Assembly: GCF_001425745.1 (NCBI RefSeq)
Contig: NZ_LMDF01000001.1
Location: 415,154 to 479,153 of the forward strand
Origin: Caulobacter sp. Root343
GTDB lineage: Bacteria > Pseudomonadota > Alphaproteobacteria > Caulobacterales > Caulobacteraceae
Direction of reading: 5' to 3'
DNA length: 64,000 nt
In this document: positions 25,810-34,046 of the stretch, piece after piece
Position numbering within the stretch: the first letter of the stretch is position 1
Layout of the letters: every line of letters begins with the position of its first letter
The notes under the pieces: generated by a model
Seen by the model: only the letters and a program-made list of their open reading frames with translations
Told to the model about the DNA's origin: nothing
Database searches by the model: none
Translations under genes and position numbers: made by a program

Positions 25810-27306
25810 ATGCGAGTTCTTGTCCTTGTCGTGCTGCTGTTGGTCGGCGCGCCGATGGCGCGGGCGGCGGAGGTGGTCGGCGTCACATCGGCCGAAGGTT
25901 GGTTGATCTATGGCGCGAAGACCAGCTTCGCCCGAGAGGCCGGCCCGCCAGGCGGCGGCGCGGTGGTCGTCGAGGCGACCGAGACGGCGGATCCCTGGAG
26001 CAGCGGCGCGGCCGCCGTATTCAACGGAGCGGTCAAGGCGGGCGAGACCTATACGGCGGTGTTCTGGTTGCAGGCGCCGACGTCGGCCAAGATCTCGGCC
26101 CTGCTGCTGACCAATGCCCCGCCTTATCCGACCTTCGCCCGGACCGAGCTCGTCGGAGCCGGCGACTGGAAGCGCATTACGATCACCGGCGTGGCCAAGG
26201 CCGACGCCGCGCCGGTCCAGGACGCCCTGACCCTGCACCTGGGCCGCGCGGGCGAACCGGTGAGGCTGGGGCCGGCGATCATTCTGCGCGGCGCGCCCAG
26301 TGAGGCCGAACTGGTGGCCATCGAGAAGGCCTACAAGCCCGCCGGGCGGGCCGAGGACGTGGCCTTCACCGCCTCGGATGGCGCGGTCCTGGCCGGGACC
26401 CTGCGGACGCCGAGCGGGAAGGGGGGCTTTCCGGCCGTGCTGATGCTGGGCGGCTCGGGCGTGCAGGTTCGCGGCGGCTTCACGCGGCTGCAGGAGCGTC
26501 TGCTGGCGGCGGGGATCGCGACGCTGGAGTACGACAAGCGCGGCTGCGGCCAGTCCGGCGGCGAGCGTATCGAGACGATCCCCAGGCTCGCCGCCGACGC
26601 CGAGGCGGCGGTCGCCTTCCTGCGCGCCCGCCCGGACATCGATCCGTCGCGCATCGTCGTGCTGGGCTCCAGCCAGGGCGGGATGGTCGCGCCGGCGGTG
26701 GCGCTCCAGGACAAGCGATTGCGCGGCGTGGTGATGCAGGTCGCGCCGGCCGTCGTCGGGGCGCAGGTCGTCGGCGATCAAGTGGCCCGGCAGCTGGTGA
26801 TGCAGTGGCCGCGAGGCGGCTCGTACGCGGACCAGCGACGGTTCGTCGACGGCCTCTTGGCGATCGTCAAATCCACCTCCGACCCCGCGGTTCGTCGCGC
26901 GCGGATCTCGCAAGCGGTCGGGGACGCGGTCAAGGCGGAGCGAATTCCACCGGACGCCGCCGAGTCCATCGTGGCCGGCCTCACGGACGTCGCCGCGAGC
27001 TCTGTCCTGGACTATCGCCCAGCCGAGGTTCTGCGTCGCCTGAAGGGGCCCGCGCTGCTGATCTATGGCACGAAGGACGTCATGGTCTCGGCGGTCCAAA
27101 ACGCGCCGGTCGCGCGCGCGGCGCTGAGGGGCAATCCGCAGGCTCGCGTGGTCGTGCTCGAGGGGCTGAACCACTTCCTGCAACGGCCGCGAACCGACGA
27201 TCTCGAGGAATGGCGGACCCTGGGCGGCGGCATGAGCGACCCCGAGGCTATGAACCTGATCGTCGGCTGGATCGAGGCGACGGTCGGGGCGCGGCCGCCC
27301 GTCTAG
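25810..27306 (+). CDS. Secreted/periplasmic alpha/beta hydrolase with N-terminal beta-sandwich-like domain
   Basis: 498 aa from ATG 25810, giving a clean signal peptide (MRVLVLVVLLLVGAPMARAA). Residues about 22-185 lack hydrolase motifs and look like a carbohydrate-binding-type sandwich (ETYTAVFWLQAPTSAKI, LTLHLGRAGEPVRLG). From about 195 on is an alpha/beta hydrolase of the dienelactone-hydrolase/acyl-peptidase sort: GGSGVQVRGGF, YDKRGCGQSGG, nucleophile elbow LGSSQGGM, acid region LIYGTKDVMV and the final His in EGLNHFLQ. Substrate unknown. Stop is 1 nt before the converging vapC stop. Confidence 0.88.
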   Translation: MRVLVLVVLLLVGAPMARAAEVVGVTSAEGWLIYGAKTSFAREAGPPGGGAVVVEATETADPWSSGAAAVFNGAVKAGETYTAVFWLQAPTSAKISALLLTNAPPYPTFARTELVGAGDWKRITITGVAKADAAPVQDALTLHLGRAGEPVRLGPAIILRGAPSEAELVAIEKAYKPAGRAEDVAFTASDGAVLAGTLRTPSGKGGFPAVLMLGGSGVQVRGGFTRLQERLLAAGIATLEYDKRGCGQSGGERIETIPRLAADAEAAVAFLRARPDIDPSRIVVLGSSQGGMVAPAVALQDKRLRGVVMQVAPAVVGAQVVGDQVARQLVMQWPRGGSYADQRRFVDGLLAIVKSTSDPAVRRARISQAVGDAVKAERIPPDAAESIVAGLTDVAASSVLDYRPAEVLRRLKGPALLIYGTKDVMVSAVQNAPVARAALRGNPQARVVVLEGLNHFLQRPRTDDLEEWRTLGGGMSDPEAMNLIVGWIEATVGARPPV

Positions 27307-27307
27307 C

Positions 27308-27808
27308 CTAACCCCGCACGAAGATGTTGCGCAGCCATTGGGCGCCGACCTTGGCGGCTTCGCCCCAGTCCTCGACGTCGTCCAGGGCCTCGGGCTTGTA
27401 GCCCCAGGGGTTGAACAGCTTCAGGCGCGGGACCTTGGCGAAGGCGGCCGTGTCGCGGGTGGCCAGGGTCAGGCCATGCTCCAGGGCCGTGGCGGCCAGC
27501 AGGGCGTCGCGCGGGTCGGCCAGGGGGACATGAGCCCGGCGGCGGACCACGGCGGCGTCGACCGCCATGACCCGGCCGTCGAAGGCGGGGGCGACGCGGT
27601 TGTCAAGCCAGTCGCGGAGCGCTGCGCCTTGAACCTTGTCCTTGCGCTCGGCGCGGGCGGCGGCGGTCTCGAGTTCCAGCAGGGTGAGGGCCGAGATGAA
27701 CAGGCTGGAGCGCGCCGCCCCGGCGGCCCAGGCGGCCAGGCCTGGATCGGTTGTACCGGCCTTGGCGTTGCGCAGCTCGAAGACGATGTCGGTGTCCAGC
27801 AGGTGCAT
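27308..27808 (-). CDS. PIN-domain toxin (VapC/FitB-like)
   Basis: 166 aa, predicted Mg-dependent endoribonuclease toxin. PIN-domain acidic residues are visible: LLDTDIVFELR at the N-terminus, LTLLELETA, and DPRDALLAATALEHGLTLATRD. It is longer than typical VapC (about 130-140 aa) because of a roughly 28-residue C-terminal tail rich in Trp, Asp and Glu after the usual end LKLFNPW. Its ATG overlaps the antitoxin stop (TGATG), the usual arrangement of toxin-antitoxin pairs. Confidence 0.9.
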   Translation of the reverse strand: MHLLDTDIVFELRNAKAGTTDPGLAAWAAGAARSSLFISALTLLELETAAARAERKDKVQGAALRDWLDNRVAPAFDGRVMAVDAAVVRRRAHVPLADPRDALLAATALEHGLTLATRDTAAFAKVPRLKLFNPWGYKPEALDDVEDWGEAAKVGAQWLRNIFVRG

Positions 27809-28068
27809 CAGGCGTCGCCTCTTTGGCGGCCTGGGCGGTCCCAGGTGTCGGTGGAACGCGCGCTCTCCAGGTCGACGGCGGGCAGGCCCGGCATGGCCAG
27901 CAGGTCGACGATGGTCTCGGTCTGACCCGTCAGGCGGCGATAGGTCTCGACGCTCATCAGCACGTGGGTAGGCCGGCCGCGGTCGGTGATGAACACCGGC
28001 TCGATTCTGGCCGCCCGCTTGGCCTGGCTGACATCCTGGTTGAAGTCGCGGCTGGTGAGGACCTTCAT
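27808..28068 (-). CDS. Phd/YefM-family antitoxin
   Basis: 86 aa. The N-terminal Phd/YefM DNA-binding domain is MKVLTSRDFNQDVSQAKRAA, followed by PVFITDRGRPTHVLMSVETYRRL. The C-terminal 30 residues (LPAVDLESARSTDTWDRPGRQ) would wrap the toxin. It is first gene of the pair, translationally coupled to the PIN toxin. The perfect inverted repeat at 28102-28132 upstream is the probable autoregulatory operator. Confidence 0.92.
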   Translation of the reverse strand: MKVLTSRDFNQDVSQAKRAARIEPVFITDRGRPTHVLMSVETYRRLTGQTETIVDLLAMPGLPAVDLESARSTDTWDRPGRQRGDA

Positions 28069-28101
28069 GCGCGTGTTCCGCCGTCCATTTTCGTACCTAC
28101 A

Positions 28102-28132
28102 TGCCTACATTGACAAGGCTGTCTTGTAGGCA
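28102..28132. promoter_or_regulatory. Inverted-repeat operator of the toxin-antitoxin pair
   Basis: TGCCTACA (28102-28109) and TGTAGGCA (28125-28132) are perfect inverted repeats separated by 15 nt, with a further copy of CCTACA just left (28096-28101). This stretch is clearly lower in GC than its surroundings and sits 34 nt before the antitoxin ATG. Confidence 0.6.
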
Positions 28133-28295
28133 CGTTACTACATAGTAGCGTTCGAGCAACAGAAAATAAGCCAACGAAAACAATCGGCTGACGGATACAT
28201 CAAAAACGCCGGTCCCCGATTGCGCCTGGCTGCGATCTCTGCGCGGCTTGAGGTCAAGGCGCAAAGCCAGACCATCCATTAGGGGGCCAACTCAA

Positions 28296-29660
28296 GTGTC
28301 AGACCTACTCGCGCAGACGCTCGCCACGGCGGCGGACCTGCTCAACGCCCACGGACCGGCGACCAAGGCCGCGGCGAAGAGCTTCTCGCCGACCGATTTC
28401 AGCGTGCACTTCTTCCTGCAGCTGGCCGTCATCATCCTGACCTGCCGCGTGGTCGGCTGGTTGGGCCAGAAGATCCTCAAGCAGCCCCAGGTCGTGGGCG
28501 AGATGATCGCCGGCGTGGTGCTGGGCCCGTCCTTGCTGGGCCTGCTGTTCCCGCATTTCCAACTGGCGCTGTTCCCCAAGGAGACCAAGAACGTCCTGTA
28601 CGTGGGCGCCCAGCTGGGCGTGGGCCTCTACATGTTCATGGTCGGCACCAGCTTCCAGGCCGACCACTTCAAGGCCAAGGCCAAGAGCGCGATGAGCGTC
28701 TCGTTCGCCGGCATCGCCGCGCCGTTCCTGATCGCGGCGGCGATCACGCCGTTCCTGCTGAAGGTCCCGGGCCTGTTCGCGGCCGGCATCAGCCAGGCCA
28801 ACGCCACCCTGTTCATGGGCGCCTGCATCGCCCTGACCGCCTTCCCGATGCTGGCCCGGATCATCAATGAGCGCGGCCTGGCCAAGACCTCGCTGGGCAC
28901 GCTGTCTTTGACGGCCGGCGCCTTCGACGACGCGGTGTCGTGGTGCGTGCTGGCCCTGGTGCTGGCGACGTTCGGCGGCGGCCCCGGCGTGGCGATCCTG
29001 GCGATCGGCGGCGGCCTGGCCTACGTGCTGTTCCTGACCACCTTCGGGCCGCGCATCCTGGCTCCGCTGGGCCGGATGGTCGAGCGCGAGGGGCAGATGA
29101 GCACCACGGTCCTGGCGCTGGTCCTGCTGGCCTTCTGCTTCTCGGCCTTCCTGATGGACGCGGTCGGCATCCACGCCATCTTCGGCGGCTTCATCCTCGG
29201 CGTGGTCATGCCGCGCGGCAAGCTGGTCGAGGAGCTGAAGCGCAAGGTCGAGCCGATCGCCGTCGTCATGCTGCTGCCGATGTTCTTCACCTATTCGGGC
29301 CTCAACACCCGGATGGACATGGTCAACTCGCCGAGCCTGCTGTTGATCGCCGTCGGCATCCTGGCCGCCTCGGTCCTGGCCAAGTGGGGCGCCTGCTACG
29401 CCGCCGCCCGCCTGACCGGCGAGACCCACGACACGGCCATGGGCATCGGCGCCTTGATGAACTCGCGCGGCCTGATGGAGCTGATCATCATCAATATCGG
29501 CCTGCAGAAGGGCATCATCGGCCCGACCCTATTCTCGATGCTGGTGCTGATGGCGATCGTCACCACGGTGATGGCCAGTCCGCTGTTCGAGGTCGTCTAC
29601 GGCAAGAAGGCCCGCGAAAGCGGCGCCCTGGGCGCGGTGCCGGATCCCGCCGCGGCCTGA
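28296..29660 (+). CDS. Cation:proton antiporter, CPA2/KefB-like
   Basis: 454-aa inner-membrane protein with about 12-13 hydrophobic segments of the Na+/H+ exchanger domain. Start is GTG at 28296 following agggggcc; the ATG at 28248 gives an Arg-rich prefix. Family landmarks are QPQVVGEMIAGVVLGPSLLG near residue 60, SLTAGAFDDAVSWCVLA with the paired acidic residues expected in the exchange site, and GALMNSRGLMELIIINIGL. There is no TrkA-N domain, so it is the shorter type. Ion specificity is not readable. A strong terminator follows at 29688-29714. Confidence 0.9.
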   Translation: MSDLLAQTLATAADLLNAHGPATKAAAKSFSPTDFSVHFFLQLAVIILTCRVVGWLGQKILKQPQVVGEMIAGVVLGPSLLGLLFPHFQLALFPKETKNVLYVGAQLGVGLYMFMVGTSFQADHFKAKAKSAMSVSFAGIAAPFLIAAAITPFLLKVPGLFAAGISQANATLFMGACIALTAFPMLARIINERGLAKTSLGTLSLTAGAFDDAVSWCVLALVLATFGGGPGVAILAIGGGLAYVLFLTTFGPRILAPLGRMVEREGQMSTTVLALVLLAFCFSAFLMDAVGIHAIFGGFILGVVMPRGKLVEELKRKVEPIAVVMLLPMFFTYSGLNTRMDMVNSPSLLLIAVGILAASVLAKWGACYAAARLTGETHDTAMGIGALMNSRGLMELIIINIGLQKGIIGPTLFSMLVLMAIVTTVMASPLFEVVYGKKARESGALGAVPDPAAA

Positions 29661-29687
29661 CCCTCGTCAGAAAACACACTCCCCCTT

Positions 29688-29714
29688 GGGCCCGCTTCGG
29701 CGGGCCCTTTTGTC
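29688..29714 (+). terminator. Intrinsic terminator after the antiporter gene
   Basis: GGGCCCGC, loop TTCG, GCGGGCCC, then TTTT. It lies 27 nt past the stop codon. Confidence 0.9.
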
Positions 29715-29919
29715 TGGCGGGCGCTCTCGTCCGACGCGTCGGGTGCGACAAACCGAACGCTCGAACTTTACCGTTCATTGATCTTGGCCCCGCTCTCTTG
29801 CCACATAGGGTTTGGCCCGTGGGGGGATGCGATGACCGGCTTGCGCAATCATGGGATCGATCGTCGCGCGGGCTCGGACCGCGCCGTCGTCCGGCCCTCG
29901 GGCTAGGCGACGTCCTCGG

Positions 29920-32040
29920 ATGGCGGTTCGCCTTCACCTCTATCGGCCATCGGCCCAAAAGCACGGACTGCCGGCCGCCTTCGCGCTGTTCCTGGCCTAT
30001 GTGGCGGTCGAGCTGTGCATCTGGCTGTTCTGCCGCGACATCAGCGACGCGGTCGCCTTCTTCCCCTCGAACGGGATCCTGCTGACCGCGATCCTGGTGC
30101 TGTCGCCGCGCCTCGGCATCGCCTTCTGCCTGGCCTGTTTCAGCGTGGATCTGCTCCACAACTGGATCGGCCGGATCGACCTGACGCACGCGGTGCTGTT
30201 CAGCAGCCTCAACCAAGCGCTGGCCTTCGGCGGCGCGGCGCTGACACGGACCTTCTGCGGCGCGGCGCTGGACCTGTCGCGCGCGCGGCGCCTGGTGGTG
30301 TTCTCGCTGATCGCCGCCGTCAGCGCCGCGACGGAAGCCTTGATCGGCCAGATCCTGGTCGAGCTGATCGACGGGGCGTCCGGCGACTTCTTCCATGCCT
30401 GGCTGCAATGGACGCTGGAGGACGGCCTTGGCCTGCTGATCGCCACGCCGGCGGCCCTGCTGCCCCTGAAGCAGAAGCGGCTGTTCCAGGCCGCGAGCGG
30501 CGCCGGCCTCGAACGCCAGCTGCTGCTGGCGCTCACGGTCGCCCTGGCGGTTGCGGCGTTCACCTTCGGCCAGTTCATCGCCCTGACCCTGGTCATGCCG
30601 GTGCTGGTGCTGACGGCCTTTCGCGCCGGGCCGGGATGGGTCTATGTCTCGGTGCTGACGACCAGCGTCGTCGCCATGGCGCTGACGGCCAACGGTCATG
30701 GGCCGATCGCCTCCATGGCGCCCACGGACCCCTACCGTCAGCAATTCATGGTCCAGCTGTTCATCGCCTCGACCTTCGCCACGGCCGTGCCCGCCACGGC
30801 CGCGCTCAGCGCGCGCAACCGCAGCGCCCAGCGCCTGGAGCGGGCCTACGCCGCCGTGCGCAAGGCCAAGGAAAAGGCCGAGGCGGCCAGCCGCTCCAAG
30901 TCCGAGTTCCTGGCCAATATGAGCCACGAGATCCGGACGCCGATGAACGGCGTCATCGGCGTCATCGGCGCGCTGGCCCGCACCGAGCTGGCGCCGCGAC
31001 AGCGGGACATGGTCCAGCTGGTCGAGACCAGCGCCGACTCCCTGCAGGTGCTGCTCAACGACGTTCTGGACATGGCGCGGGTGGAGGCGGGAGAGCTGGC
31101 CATCCATGCCGAGATCTTCGACCTTCGGGCCACCTGCGAGACCATCGTCGAACTGTTCCGCGCCAAGGCCGAGGAGAAGGGCCTGGCTCTGGATCTGCGC
31201 GTCGCGCCGTCCGCCGCCGAGCGGCATGTCGGCGACGCCGCGCGCCTGAAGCAGATCCTCGGCAACCTGGTCTCCAACGCCGTCAAGTTCACCGAGCGCG
31301 GCCAGGTGAGCCTGAGCGTCGAGGCCGCCCCGGAGACCGACGGAGCCCAGGCGCTGACCCTGACGGTCACCGACACGGGCATCGGCTTCGACGCCGAGAC
31401 CGGCCGGCGCCTGTTCGCGCGCTTCGCGCAGGCCGACGGCTCGATCACCCGGCGGTTCGGCGGCACGGGTCTTGGCCTGTCGATTTCCCGGGCCCTGACG
31501 CGGCTGATGAACGGCGAGATCGAGGTCGATTCCGTCGCCGGGGAGGGCTCCCGCTTCAGGGTGCGCCTGACGCTGCCGGTGGCGGTGGCTGATCGCGCCG
31601 CGCCTTCGCCCGGCAACCTCGTCCTGAACGCGGGGCGCACGCTGAAGATCATGCTGGCCGAGGACCACGACATCAACCGCCGCGTCGTGGCCTTGATGCT
31701 GGAGGGTCTGGGCGTGGAACTGACCATGGCCGTCGACGGGCAGGACGCCGTCACAAGGTTCAGGCCCGGCGAATACGACCTTGTGCTGATGGACATGCAG
31801 ATGCCCAACATGGGCGGCCTGGAAGCCATCGCCCACATCCGCCAGGCTGAGCGCGACGCCGGCGCGAAGGCGACGCCGATCGTGATGCTGACCGCCAACG
31901 CGCTGCCGGAGCACCAGATCGCCGGCCTGACCGCCGGGGCCGACGCCTTCCTGACCAAGCCGATCGTCGCCGGCGCGCTGATGGCGACGATCAGCGGGCT
32001 GCTGTCCGGGATGGATGTCCCGAGTGAGGATCGGCTCTAG
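29920..32040 (+). CDS. MASE1-type membrane hybrid sensor histidine kinase
   Basis: 706 aa from ATG 29920 (ATG 29851 also in frame). Residues about 18-295 form a multi-span MASE1 sensor ([37 protein letters not shown]). A short helix leads to HisKA with [15 protein letters not shown] (His336), then HATPase motifs [18 protein letters not shown] and GGTGLGLSI. The C-terminal receiver has [11 protein letters not shown] (Asp625) and FLTKPI. It therefore autophosphorylates and passes phosphate to its own receiver; no HPt or DNA-binding output is next door. The MASE1 ligand is unknown. Confidence 0.93.
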   Translation: MAVRLHLYRPSAQKHGLPAAFALFLAYVAVELCIWLFCRDISDAVAFFPSNGILLTAILVLSPRLGIAFCLACFSVDLLHNWIGRIDLTHAVLFSSLNQALAFGGAALTRTFCGAALDLSRARRLVVFSLIAAVSAATEALIGQILVELIDGASGDFFHAWLQWTLEDGLGLLIATPAALLPLKQKRLFQAASGAGLERQLLLALTVALAVAAFTFGQFIALTLVMPVLVLTAFRAGPGWVYVSVLTTSVVAMALTANGHGPIASMAPTDPYRQQFMVQLFIASTFATAVPATAALSARNRSAQRLERAYAAVRKAKEKAEAASRSKSEFLANMSHEIRTPMNGVIGVIGALARTELAPRQRDMVQLVETSADSLQVLLNDVLDMARVEAGELAIHAEIFDLRATCETIVELFRAKAEEKGLALDLRVAPSAAERHVGDAARLKQILGNLVSNAVKFTERGQVSLSVEAAPETDGAQALTLTVTDTGIGFDAETGRRLFARFAQADGSITRRFGGTGLGLSISRALTRLMNGEIEVDSVAGEGSRFRVRLTLPVAVADRAAPSPGNLVLNAGRTLKIMLAEDHDINRRVVALMLEGLGVELTMAVDGQDAVTRFRPGEYDLVLMDMQMPNMGGLEAIAHIRQAERDAGAKATPIVMLTANALPEHQIAGLTAGADAFLTKPIVAGALMATISGLLSGMDVPSEDRL

Positions 32041-32079
32041 AGCCAATCGGCATTCATCTGGGGCAGGTGCAAAATCCGC

Positions 32080-32222
32080 CGCCTTCCTGGGCCTTGTGCC
32101 CAGGACCCATGTTCGAGGCAGGCGTGGACTCTTTGGGTTTGCGCGACCGAAAGGCCGTGAAGTCAGCCTCAATCCTGTTGAATCTGAACCCTGGGTCCTG
32201 GGCACAAGGCCCAGGAAGGCGG
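32080..32222. repeat. Palindromic intergenic repeat, family D
   Basis: The left arm (32080-32109) reads gccttcctgggccttgtgcc followed by caggaccca. The right arm (32192-32222) is its near-perfect reverse complement (tgggtcctgggcacaaggcc and onward). They enclose about 80 nt. It occupies the gap between the convergent kinase and halogenase genes. Confidence 0.8.
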
Positions 32223-32254
32223 GTAAATTCTGTTCGCGGTGAATGTAGATAGGC

Positions 32255-33823
32255 CTAGGCCTGTTCCAGCGCCTTGTCGAAGCCGAAGCGGTTGATCTGG
32301 GCGATCAGGTCGCGATGGCTGGGCAGGTCCTGGGTGGCGCGGTCGGCGAAGCCGCGGATCTTGGCGAACAGCTTTTGCGCCGTCGCCACGTCGGGAAACT
32401 CGCCGGCCCCGTCGGCCAGGTCGGTTTCGAAGCCCATGCCGTACAGAATGTACTGGTAGTTGAAGAAGGCGAAGGTCTCGAGATCCAGGATGAAGTCGAA
32501 CCGGGCCGGCGGGCGGTGGCGCCACTGGTCCAGCAGGTCGACCAGCCGCTCGGGCATGGTGGCCGGATCGGTGTTCTCGCGCCAGAATGGCTCGGTCCGG
32601 CGGCTCAGGGCATAGTGCAGCTTCAGGAAGACGATGATGTTGTCGTAGCGCGCCGTCATCAGCTCGTTGAAGCGGCGGGCCGGCGCGCCGACCGGGCCTG
32701 AGTGCGGGAACAGCTCGGCGATCATCGCCACGGCGGCCTCGATCAGGACGACGCCGGTGGACTCCAGCGGCTCCAGGAAGCCGGCCGACAGGCCCACCGA
32801 GACGCAGTTCTTGATCCACTGCTTCTCGCGATAGCCGGCGTCGAAGCTGATCAGGCGAGGCTGGATTTCACCGCCGCCGAGATAGTCGCGCAGGATGGCC
32901 TCGGCCCGGTCGTCGTCGATGTGATCGCTGGAATAGACGCAGCCGACGCCGCGGGTTCCGGCCAGGCCGATATCCCAGGTCCAGCCGGCCTCGTGGGCTG
33001 TGGCGACGGTGTAGCTCTGGATCGGCGCGTCGGGGCGCTCGTAGGGCGCGCGGCAGGCCAGGGCGCGGTCGGCGAACAGCACGGGCCGCGCCGACTTGAA
33101 CGGCGAGCCCAGCGCCTTGCCGATCAGCTCGGCCCGGAACCCCGTGCAGTCGACATAGAGGTCGGCCGAGAGGTCGCCATGCTCGGCGCAGACGATGTGG
33201 GCGATGGCGCCGGTGTCGTCGAGGACGGTTTCGGTGAGATTGCCCGTCAAGTGGCGCACGCCCAGTTCGCGGCCGCGCTCGGCCAGCACCTGGGCCAGCT
33301 TGGCGGCGTCGAAGTGGTAGGCGTAGTTCAGCGGGCCGGCGAAGTCGCTCTCGTGCGGGCGCTTGGGCGCGCGCTGGGCGTCGGCGACGCGGGCCTGGAT
33401 GGTGACGGCCTCGGCGAACGGCGCGCGGGTGGCCTCGTTCTGCAGCAGCCAGTAGGGGGCCAGGCTGGCGCCCTCGGTCGAGAACGGCGCCTCGAACGGG
33501 TGGAAGAAGCTGTGATGCTTGCCGCCCCCTTTTTTGTCGTTGTCTGGCGCCCGGGCCCAGTCGACGAAGCGGATGCCCTGCTTGAAGGTCGCCGAGGTCT
33601 CGCGAATGAAATGCGCCTCGTCGATGCCTAAGAACCGCAGGGTGTTGCGGATGGTGGGGAAGGTGGCCTCGCCGACGCCGATGATGCCGATGTCGGGCGA
33701 TTCCAGGAGCGTGATTTCCAGGTGCGCCTGCTCGGCCACGCGCAAGGCCTTGGCCAGATAGGCGGCCGTCAGCCACCCGGCCGTCCCGCCGCCCACGATG
33801 AGGATGCTTCGCCTGCGTTGCAT
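32255..33823 (-). CDS. Flavin-dependent tryptophan-halogenase-family protein
   Basis: 522 aa from ATG 33823. FAD-binding GGGTAGWLTA is at residues 11-20, followed by GIIGVGEATFPTIR. The catalytic-type lysine is K81 in ATFKQGIRFVDW, in the position of PrnA Lys79, and VDCTGFRAELIG and FLEPLESTGVVLIE are family-typical. The WxWxIP motif is present only as WTWDIG, lacking the proline. No flavin reductase or TonB receptor sits next to it. It could halogenate an indole-like or other aromatic substrate, or be a diverged flavin monooxygenase. Confidence 0.88.
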   Translation of the reverse strand: MQRRRSILIVGGGTAGWLTAAYLAKALRVAEQAHLEITLLESPDIGIIGVGEATFPTIRNTLRFLGIDEAHFIRETSATFKQGIRFVDWARAPDNDKKGGGKHHSFFHPFEAPFSTEGASLAPYWLLQNEATRAPFAEAVTIQARVADAQRAPKRPHESDFAGPLNYAYHFDAAKLAQVLAERGRELGVRHLTGNLTETVLDDTGAIAHIVCAEHGDLSADLYVDCTGFRAELIGKALGSPFKSARPVLFADRALACRAPYERPDAPIQSYTVATAHEAGWTWDIGLAGTRGVGCVYSSDHIDDDRAEAILRDYLGGGEIQPRLISFDAGYREKQWIKNCVSVGLSAGFLEPLESTGVVLIEAAVAMIAELFPHSGPVGAPARRFNELMTARYDNIIVFLKLHYALSRRTEPFWRENTDPATMPERLVDLLDQWRHRPPARFDFILDLETFAFFNYQYILYGMGFETDLADGAGEFPDVATAQKLFAKIRGFADRATQDLPSHRDLIAQINRFGFDKALEQA

Positions 33824-33955
33824 GCGGGATTGATAGCAGAGTTCGTGGAGGGGGAGAGAGGTTTGGCGGCGTGGGCGCTTTCTCTTGTTGGAGCGCGGCG
33901 CCGGCAAGTCGTGAGCCCGATCCGAAGATCGTCCGCCTCGAAATCCGGCCCGCCA

Positions 33956-33983
33956 TTGCCGCTGGCGCCCGGTCCGCTAAGCC
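33956..33983 (+). promoter_or_regulatory. Candidate promoter of the LOV kinase gene
   Basis: TTGCCGC (33956-33962), 13 nt, GCTAAGCC (33976-33983) fits the Caulobacter TTGACGS-N10-14-GCTANAWC form. It is 63 nt before the chosen ATG. Confidence 0.4.
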
Positions 33984-34046
33984 GCTACGGCTAGAACGCG
34001 ACCGACAGGGACGACTTCTCTGGTCTTGCCGTGCGCCGGAGCGACC

